From assembly GCA_027083115.1 (NCBI GenBank), contig JALWQN010000040.1:1-7570 (forward strand): a DNA stretch of 7,570 nucleotides. Direction: 5' to 3'. The notes under the pieces are model-generated. The model did no database searches and had not been told where the DNA came from. It was given only the letters and a program-made list of their open reading frames with translations. The position numbers were made by a program, and so were the translations under genes. Origin of the DNA: Desulfurococcales archaeon (GTDB lineage Archaea; Thermoproteota; Thermoprotei_A; Sulfolobales; NBVN01). Positions 1 to 3,444 of the stretch are shown one piece after another (position 1 is the first letter of the stretch; each line of letters opens with the position of its first letter).

Positions 1-452
1 GGGTCCCTCCAGTCCTCACCTATCTTAATTAGTTCATCCTTACCTAGTTTGGATGTGGGGTCAAGAACTGACCTAACCATTACTGGCATATCGCCTAACG
101 GGATCTCCTGCTTAGCTACCTCAATCCCGTTCTCGTAGAGAGCAACAACGAGCTTCATGGGCGCAGAATAAGACAGGTTCCTTAACCTAGCGACCATAGG
201 CGTTAATGGAACCCTGTTACCCTCTATCTCCTTAAATTGGGGCTCACCTATCCTTATGTCTAGGACCTCAATATAGATTCCTGGCTGACTAGTTTCTATG
301 TGGCCTAAGTCCCTAACTATCTTCTTAATCCATGAGGTCACGAACTCGTTATATGAGTCAAGATGCTGCCTCACCAAACCTTTCTCCTTAATGAAGGACT
401 CCATAATTGCCCAACGATCGTTGGGACTTAATAAATTGCTTTCTTCACTCAA
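1..452 (-). CDS. rpoB: DNA-directed RNA polymerase subunit B, N-terminal part (partial)
   Basis: Second-largest catalytic subunit of the archaeal RNA polymerase (Rpb2 homologue). About 150 N-terminal codons are in the window and the gene runs off the left edge. Reading the minus strand from TTG at 452 gives an open frame with the archaeal/eukaryotic subunit B opening: a DRWAI segment near residue 13, then GLVRQHLDSYNEF (about 25-37), LTPMVARLRNLSYSAP (about 85-100) and a final DPTSKLGKDELIKIGEDW block. These are typical of the protrusion/external region of RpoB. The TTG start leaves only 6 bases after the rpoH stop, with a GAGG ribosome-binding site overlapping that stop. The first ATG (404) would remove the conserved RWAI segment, so TTG is preferred. 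It is probably cotranscribed with rpoH, the usual archaeal order. Confidence 0.93.
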   Translation of the reverse strand, partial: MSEESNLLSPNDRWAIMESFIKEKGLVRQHLDSYNEFVTSWIKKIVRDLGHIETSQPGIYIEVLDIRIGEPQFKEIEGNRVPLTPMVARLRNLSYSAPMKLVVALYENGIEVAKQEIPLGDMPVMVRSVLDPTSKLGKDELIKIGEDWRD

Positions 453-458
453 CTAACC

Positions 459-704
459 TCACCCAGCCACCACATACCTATAAATAATTGCTTTACCTGC
501 TGTCGGAGAATTCCTGACCACCTTAACTAAGTCCCCCGGCTTAGCGCCTATTTCCTTCGCTACCGGGTCAGAGGACCTCATTAAGGGAAGCTGATCCGGC
601 CTCACACCAAGCTCCTGAAGAACCTTAATTGCTTCATCAACAGGAATGACTTCGTGCTTAGGCACCAGCTCATGATCTGTTACTTTAAACTTACCTGCCT
701 TCAT
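459..704 (-). CDS. rpoH: DNA-directed RNA polymerase subunit H (Rpb5 C-terminal homologue)
   Basis: Small archaeal RNA polymerase subunit equivalent to the C-terminal domain of eukaryotic Rpb5, which sits in the lower jaw near downstream DNA. The 81-residue product is the normal family length. Family marks are HELVPKHEVIP near residues 11-21, the LPLMRSSDPVAKEIGAKPGDLVKV block (about 39-62) and the C-terminal TAGKAIIYRYVV. The ATG start is preceded by a GGTGGGTTGA stretch that can act as a weak ribosome-binding site. The gene lies 6 bp upstream of rpoB, the standard archaeal order, so it heads the RNA polymerase operon. A candidate box A lies about 50 bp upstream, implying a leader of about 25 nt. 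Confidence 0.97.
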   Translation of the reverse strand: MKAGKFKVTDHELVPKHEVIPVDEAIKVLQELGVRPDQLPLMRSSDPVAKEIGAKPGDLVKVVRNSPTAGKAIIYRYVVAG

Positions 705-743
705 GAATTATCAACCCACCTACCGCTAACTATGAAATCTGGT

Positions 744-762
744 AGAATAATTTTAAGCTTTA
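744..762 (-). promoter_or_regulatory. Candidate box A (TATA) promoter for rpoH-rpoB
   Basis: The minus strand reads TTAAAGCTTAAAATTATTC here, an A/T-rich element like the archaeal box A, centred about 50 bp before the rpoH ATG. A start site about 26 bp downstream would give a 20-25 nt leader carrying the GGTGG motif. It shares the 705-828 intergenic space with the divergent tRNA promoter. This is inferred from spacing and composition only. Confidence 0.45.
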
Positions 763-793
763 ACCACATACCTCCCAAACCTTACTTCAACAT

Positions 794-806
794 AAAGTTT
801 AAGTAA
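794..806 (+). promoter_or_regulatory. Candidate box A promoter for tRNA-Lys
   Basis: AAAGTTTAAGTAA on the plus strand is centred about 28 bp before the first base of the tRNA, the usual distance between an archaeal TATA box and its start site. Transcription would begin at or just before the acceptor stem. Confidence 0.5.
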
Positions 807-828
807 TCAGTTAATAAGTAATTTTGGC

Positions 829-938
<110 letters not shown>

Positions 939-982
939 CAATTAGAATGTCAGGTAATGATGCGTTAGTGGGTTCTTCGCAA

Positions 983-998
983 TTTTATTATTTATTTT
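983..998 (+). terminator. T-rich tract after tRNA-Lys
   Basis: A run dominated by T (ttttattatttatttt) starts about 45 bp after the tRNA 3' end. Archaeal RNA polymerase commonly terminates at such U-rich tracts without a hairpin. It also lies just past the 3' end of the convergent protease gene. Assigned by composition only. Confidence 0.4.
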
Positions 999-1012
999 CG
1001 GTTGTGATTCAG

Positions 1013-1447
1013 TTAATATATTAGTCGATTTCTACGTCTTATTATTAGCTTTTTCTCCCATTCCCTGAATGTTATTTCAAAGGCTTCGAAAAACCCTTGA
1101 CGCCCTAGTATCGCTATATCGGAGGTAATGTATTCTGTGAAGGCTATTGGAATATTTATATTCCCTAAACCTTCTATTGATGCCTTCACCTGCCTCTTAA
1201 TATGGGCTCTTACATAACCCCCTATACCTGCTAGATAAACTTGGTCAGTATCCTTTAGGTCTATCCCAGCATCCTCAGCAATACTTGTGTGGAAGAGACT
1301 TACGGTAGCACCGCTATCTACTAAAGCATGAACAACAGATCTCTCCCTGCCCTCTATTACCACGGGTATGATTGGGTAATATCTTCTATGATACAAGACG
1401 TAAGGGAATGTCCTCTTATTTAGTCTGCCTTCAACGATGTTCATCAC
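1013..1447 (-). CDS. Retropepsin-like aspartic protease family protein
   Basis: Single-domain protein of the retroviral-type (clan AA) aspartic protease fold; such proteins act as homodimers, each subunit giving one catalytic Asp. The signature ALVDSGATVSLF spans residues 41-52, with Asp44 as the predicted nucleophile-activating residue. Near the C-terminus IAILGRQGFFEAFEITF (111-127) is the hydrophobic-hydrophobic-Gly motif that closes the second half of the fold. Length, about 143 residues, suits a one-lobe protease. No signal peptide or membrane segment is seen, so it is probably cytoplasmic. The first start is GTG at 1447; ATG at 1444 follows directly, and a GAGG lies about 7-10 bases upstream, so either is possible. 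It lies 41 bp behind the DUF5678-like gene on the same strand, probably one transcript. The substrate is unknown. Confidence 0.8.
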   Translation of the reverse strand: MMNIVEGRLNKRTFPYVLYHRRYYPIIPVVIEGRERSVVHALVDSGATVSLFHTSIAEDAGIDLKDTDQVYLAGIGGYVRAHIKRQVKASIEGLGNINIPIAFTEYITSDIAILGRQGFFEAFEITFREWEKKLIIRRRNRLIY

Positions 1448-1488
1448 CTAAGAACCTCTGTTAAATATGTTTCAGGTAGAAAGAGAAT

Positions 1489-1719
1489 CTAGACAACCAA
1501 TATGTCATGGCTAGGAACCTTAATCACTCCATATTCGTCTCTCTTATATCCTTTCTGAGACATTATCTCACGCAGCTCCTTTAGGGTTCTAGCCCAAGAA
1601 ACCACATGTCCGTCTACTATAGCGGCCCAATAGCCTGGCGGAACCTTATCCAGCTCACCCGGCTTAATTGGTTCTACAGCCTTCTTTATAGTTGAAGCAG
1701 ACAAGATACCTAGCCTCAA
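1489..1719 (-). CDS. DUF5678-like small protein, protease partner
   Basis: A 76-residue protein resembling the DUF5678 family: a short domain with the pattern GYWAAIVDGHVVSWARTLKEL (residues 29-49), a helix to about residue 57, then a final strand VIKVPSHDILVV. No catalytic residues, membrane segment or DNA-binding motif can be recognised. In archaea and cyanobacteria such small genes often sit directly next to a retropepsin-like gene, as here, which suggests a functional pair; the biochemical role is not established. The start is TTG at 1719. No ribosome-binding site precedes it, but a box A is centred 26 bp upstream, so a leaderless mRNA beginning at the TTG fits. A second in-frame TTG at 1704 is the alternative start. 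The family call rests on pattern memory. Confidence 0.65.
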   Translation of the reverse strand: MRLGILSASTIKKAVEPIKPGELDKVPPGYWAAIVDGHVVSWARTLKELREIMSQKGYKRDEYGVIKVPSHDILVV

Positions 1720-1738
1720 ACTTAATTACGGTTCAAGC

Positions 1739-1751
1739 TAAATATCTTTAT
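1739..1751 (-). promoter_or_regulatory. Candidate box A for the DUF5678-protease pair
   Basis: The minus strand reads AATAAAGATATTTA, centred at about 1745, exactly 26 bp before the TTG at 1719. This is the spacing expected for a leaderless archaeal transcript starting on its initiation codon. Confidence 0.5.
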
Positions 1752-1852
1752 TTTCCGAAGCGCACTTAAGCAACCTAACCACATACTTAGTGTGCCTGGC
1801 ATAACTTTATCTTCCCCTAAAGCAATATCCATCCGCTATGACACACTTCGAC

Positions 1853-2038
1853 TTATTTTAACCATAGGATTTGCATAGTCCTGCAGTTCTCAGAACCAGA
1901 GTACACCAGTAAAGTCCGTAGCTCATCAAATTTGGAAAATTCTTTGAGACTAGAGCCTAAATCTCTTTTATCCATTAAATCCAATTTATGTCTCACACAA
2001 GATACAGTATCTTCAAGTAATTGTTCCCTATGTCCTTG
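1853..2038 (-). pseudogene. Possible decayed coding fragment
   Basis: An open stretch of 62 codons ending in TAA, with no good start: in-frame GTG and ATG (1975) lack ribosome-binding sites and the frame is closed by TAA just upstream. From the ATG it would give 40 residues ending SGSENCRTMQILWLK. A neighbouring frame just upstream is also open over a short stretch, which could mean a frameshifted remnant. Composition is AT-rich and unlike the core genes. No family is recognised, and it could be chance. The rest of 1752-2105 shows no other gene. Confidence 0.2.
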
Positions 2039-2113
2039 TTAATAAGAAACAATTCCTTCTATCCCAAATTATAATTGGATTTTGAGATGGTATCTTAAGA
2101 GTTTTCTAGGCCG

Positions 2114-2158
2114 GTGGGCTTCGCGCCTGCGCGGGTTCAAATCCCGCCGGGCCCGCCA
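2114..2158 (+). tRNA. Orphan tRNA 3' half (split-tRNA half or att remnant)
   Basis: A complete T arm GCGGG-TTCAAAT-CCCGC (2131-2147), acceptor 3' strand CGGGCCC (2148-2154), discriminator G and CCA (2156-2158), with no 5' half upstream. A GC-rich leader precedes it abruptly in AT-rich DNA. GTGGGC (2114-2119) pairs with GCCTGC (2125-2130) over a 5-base loop (four Watson-Crick pairs, two wobbles), abutting the T stem like a type II variable arm or a splice leader. The acceptor strand equals that of tRNA-Lys(UUU); the T stem differs by one compensated pair. Candidate box A elements lie at about 2065-2079 and 2090-2100. Two readings remain: the 3' half of a trans-spliced tRNA (known in Thermoproteales such as Caldivirga), or the displaced tRNA end left by an integration. 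The only GGGCCCG 5' partner in the window belongs to the intact tRNA-Lys. Confidence 0.6.
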
Positions 2159-2160
2159 CA
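2131..2160 (+). repeat. Direct repeat, copy 2 (orphan tRNA 3' end)
   Basis: Partner of 911-940 with 28 of 30 positions identical, including the T loop, acceptor strand, CCA and the following CA. Similarity stops sharply on both sides, as expected either of an att core or of conserved tRNA sequence. Confidence 0.9.
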
Positions 2161-2169
2161 CTCCATCGC

Positions 2170-2817
2170 CTAAGGCAATAAATGAATCGTTACTGCCTCA
2201 GGAAAAGAATTCCTAAGGTCTTCAGGGTTCTCAGCAATTAATGCCTCAATAATAACCACCCTTAAGTTATGGGAGCTCCTTAAGTTCCTCAACTCATTAA
2301 TCGCTTCCTTACTTAGGTAGGCAGCCAAGACAGCAACCGTCTTAACGTTCTTTAGGTCCTTACTTCCTGAGGAACCGACGTAAGAGATTCCTGCGTCCAC
2401 GTAAGGAAGTATTGCTGATGCCAGAAGCCCTGATGGCTCATCACAGACAATAATTAAGTCTAGCCTTGACCCGGCAACGGACTTAAGGAGCTCGCTCCTG
2501 AAGTAAAGGCTCATGAATGTGAGGAAGGCCGGGTCCTTAAATAATGAATTGATGTCCCACCCAACTCTCTCAAGCGCCCTACCCAAGTAATTCCTGGTGA
2601 AGGAAGGACTCATTAAGGAACCAAGTATTCTTGAGGCAGTCCCTTTCGATGGACTCACTTCACCAGCAACGTACCTACTTATTACCGAAATAGGTAGTTC
2701 GAGAAGCTCGGATAGCTCCCTGAGGGTGAAGAACCTCTTCACGGACCTCAACGCTATTAGAGCATCTAGCTTAAGGGATAACTCAAGCCTTCTCTTACCT
2801 AGCGGGAGCTCCTGCAT
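2170..2817 (-). CDS. HTH regulator with degenerate phosphoribosyltransferase-like domain
   Basis: A 215-residue protein in two parts. Residues about 28-66 form a helix-turn-helix (TLRELSELLELPISVISRYV, then VSPSKGTASRIL), the likely DNA-reading domain. Residues about 118-215 resemble an orotate phosphoribosyltransferase-type Rossmann-like fold: DLIIVCDEPSGLLASAIL (120-137) corresponds to the family's vGxxxsGxxlA segment. However, the PRPP-binding loop expected at 158-172 (two acidic residues, then TTG) is replaced by VKTVAVLAAYLSKEA. The order matches archaeal PyrE-like regulators such as haloarchaeal GfcR, where the domain senses a ligand rather than catalysing. The ATG start follows GAGAGG by 8 bases. 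A box A and two palindromes sit just upstream, suggesting autoregulation. Targets are unknown; it could control nucleotide or sugar metabolism. The family call is moderately sure, the function inferred. Confidence 0.7.
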   Translation of the reverse strand: MQELPLGKRRLELSLKLDALIALRSVKRFFTLRELSELLELPISVISRYVAGEVSPSKGTASRILGSLMSPSFTRNYLGRALERVGWDINSLFKDPAFLTFMSLYFRSELLKSVAGSRLDLIIVCDEPSGLLASAILPYVDAGISYVGSSGSKDLKNVKTVAVLAAYLSKEAINELRNLRSSHNLRVVIIEALIAENPEDLRNSFPEAVTIHLLP

Positions 2818-2834
2818 TGAGTTAGCCTCTCAGG

Positions 2835-2866
2835 AAGGATTAAATCATCCTTACGTATTTATGCGT
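2835..2866 (-). promoter_or_regulatory. Promoter with two abutting palindromes (candidate operator)
   Basis: The perfect inverted repeat AAGGAT-TAAATC-ATCCTT (2835-2852) directly abuts the imperfect palindrome ACGTATTTATGCGT (2853-2866; six-base arms, one wobble). The second covers CATAAATA on the minus strand, a good box A centred near 2860, which would start RNA near 2834, 17 bases before the regulator's ATG. The first palindrome fills the gap between box A and the start site. A dimeric HTH protein bound there would block initiation, so the adjacent regulator is the obvious candidate binder. The palindromes are seen; the operator role is inferred. Confidence 0.5.
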
Positions 2867-2954
2867 CGGAGGTTTTAACCGTAGGGATAACCGCATCAAT
2901 CAATACTTAAGTTAGGAAGTAAAGAATTAAGCGATTGAGACACCTTAAGAATAA

Positions 2955-3020
2955 GGGATGATAGGGGTCTATAAGCGCTGATTCTCGGGAGTGATGACAG
3001 ACCCACGCCTTGACCCTGAA
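2955..3020 (+). ncRNA. Candidate box C/D sRNA, plus strand (weaker)
   Basis: Ordered motifs fit an archaeal methylation-guide RNA: a degenerate box C ATGATAG (2958-2964), 13-base guide, box D' CTGA (2978-2981), 9-base spacer, perfect box C' GTGATGA (2991-2997), 18-base guide and box D CTGA (3016-3019). AAAGAATTAAG about 26 bp before the 5' end could be its box A. Points against it are the imperfect box C, the long second guide and a weak terminal stem. The guides would pair with CGCTTATAGACCC and GGTCAAGGCGTGGGTC, which I cannot place in rRNA from memory. Confidence 0.4.
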
Positions 3021-3030
3021 GTAATGCAGG

Positions 3031-3094
3031 ATTAGGTGTCAGGCAAATGCCTTCTCATCAAACTCAGTACCGGAGGTAGACATCATCCTCTAAT
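3031..3094 (-). ncRNA. Box C/D sRNA (methylation guide), minus strand
   Basis: Textbook archaeal box C/D layout on the minus strand: box C ATGATGT (3086-3080), 12-base D' guide (3079-3068), box D' CTGA (3067-3064), 3-base spacer, box C' TGATGA (3060-3055), 12-base D guide (3054-3043) and box D CTGA (3042-3039). ATTAG at the 5' end pairs with CTAAT at the 3' end as a terminal stem. Such RNAs assemble with L7Ae, Nop5 and fibrillarin to 2'-O-methylate the target base paired five positions before D or D'. Predicted targets are TACCGGAGGTAG (the G at its fifth position) and GCAAATGCCTTC (its third A); I cannot assign them securely. It shares its box C block and flanks with the sRNA at 3366-3433. 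Confidence 0.8.
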
Positions 3095-3100
3095 TCCGTG

Positions 3101-3116
3101 GTTTAAGGATTTAATT
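3101..3116 (+). promoter_or_regulatory. Candidate box A for the small membrane-protein gene
   Basis: GTTTAAGGATTTAATT holds two TTTAA cores centred 20-30 bp before the ATG at 3134. A near-leaderless mRNA would follow. The same AT-rich block, read on the other strand, may serve the divergent sRNA ending at 3094. Confidence 0.4.
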
Positions 3117-3133
3117 CCTTTATGTATTAATGA

Positions 3134-3418
3134 ATGGTTAAGGAATTGGGGAAGGCCTGGAGAGTGCTGAAGGTTCCTTTGGCCCTAACGCTGTACGGTT
3201 TCTTAATAGTTGCTCTGCAGCCTCTCCTCATAAAGCTGTTTGCATTAAGGTCCTTAAGCAGCAGCTTAGTTAGGAATGTGGTTGAGGTCTCGCTATATCT
3301 CCTCATTAATGCGGCACTATTTTACAGTTGGTACTTAATCACTAAGAGATTGAGGAATTCAGCAATTAGGAGGGCTCAGAGCTACAGTGGTTCATCAAGG
3401 TCAGACCGCCCGTCGTAG
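3134..3418 (+). CDS. Small two-helix membrane protein, unknown function
   Basis: A 94-residue protein with two predicted transmembrane helices: about residues 14-35 (VPLALTLYGFLIVALQPLLI) and about 47-69 (NVVEVSLYLLINAALFYSWYLI), joined by a short loop with Arg and several Ser. The N-terminus (KELGKAWRVLK) and the tail after residue 70 (KRLRNSAIRRAQ...) are basic, so both ends probably face the cytoplasm. No family is recognised. The ATG lacks a ribosome-binding site but has a box A at leaderless distance. The last 14 or so codons, Ser/Arg-rich, lie antisense to a box C/D sRNA, which may explain their low-complexity look. It converges on leuS with 26 bp between the stops. Confidence 0.6.
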   Translation: MVKELGKAWRVLKVPLALTLYGFLIVALQPLLIKLFALRSLSSSLVRNVVEVSLYLLINAALFYSWYLITKRLRNSAIRRAQSYSGSSRSDRPS

Positions 3419-3433
3419 ACATCATCGCATAAT
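3366..3433 (-). ncRNA. Box C/D sRNA predicted to guide 16S rRNA C1402 2'-O-methylation
   Basis: On the minus strand: box C ATGATGT (3425-3419), 14-base D' guide (3418-3405), box D' CTGA (3404-3401), 3-base spacer, box C' TGATGA (3397-3392), 12-base D guide (3391-3380) and box D CTGA (3379-3376). The D' guide is complementary to ACCGCCCGTCG, the universally conserved 16S decoding-centre segment that starts at A1398 in E. coli numbering. The base opposite the fifth guide position before D' is C1402, which is 2'-O-methylated by the protein RsmI in bacteria. The D guide would pair with AGCTACAGTGGT, one base from the conserved 16S GCTACAATGG near 1235, which is suggestive only. The core overlaps the membrane-protein gene antisense by 43 bp and precedes leuS's 3' end. 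The exact RNA ends are uncertain. Confidence 0.87.
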
Positions 3434-3444
3434 GTATTAGGTTC

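Larger units (their letters stand above)
939..2160. mobile_element. Putative tRNA-bounded island or integration scar (no integrase seen)
   Basis: About 1.2 kb lies between an intact tRNA-Lys gene and a second copy of the tRNA 3' end in the same orientation, the geometry left by integration into a tRNA 3' end. The interior is visibly richer in A/T. It uses ATA (Ile) and AGA (Arg) codons freely, and it lacks the dense TCCTTA/TAAGGA words that pervade leuS and the flanking genes. The cargo is a protease gene plus a DUF5678-like gene, both typical accessory genes. No integrase, origin or inverted repeats are present, so an element would be decayed or a minimal satellite. The two T-stem differences between repeats argue against a recent event. 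A split-tRNA locus is the main alternative. Confidence 0.35.

Noticed and set aside
941..1012. Possible box C (ATGATGC) on the plus strand after tRNA-Lys
   Set aside because: No CTGA box D or D' lies at a workable distance, so a C/D sRNA cannot be supported.
1722..1832. Minus-strand 36-residue frame just upstream of the DUF5678-like gene
   Set aside because: No ribosome-binding site or family likeness; its 3' end would cover the box A that explains the leaderless TTG start at 1719.
2101..2160. A complete second tRNA gene ending at 2158
   Set aside because: No D arm, anticodon arm or 5' acceptor strand occurs in the several hundred bases upstream; the only GGGCCCG is at 829.
2597..2878. Plus-strand open frame of 93 codons
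   Set aside because: It lies almost wholly antisense to the HTH/PRTase-like regulator, covers that gene's promoter palindromes, resembles no family, and has no ribosome-binding site or promoter.
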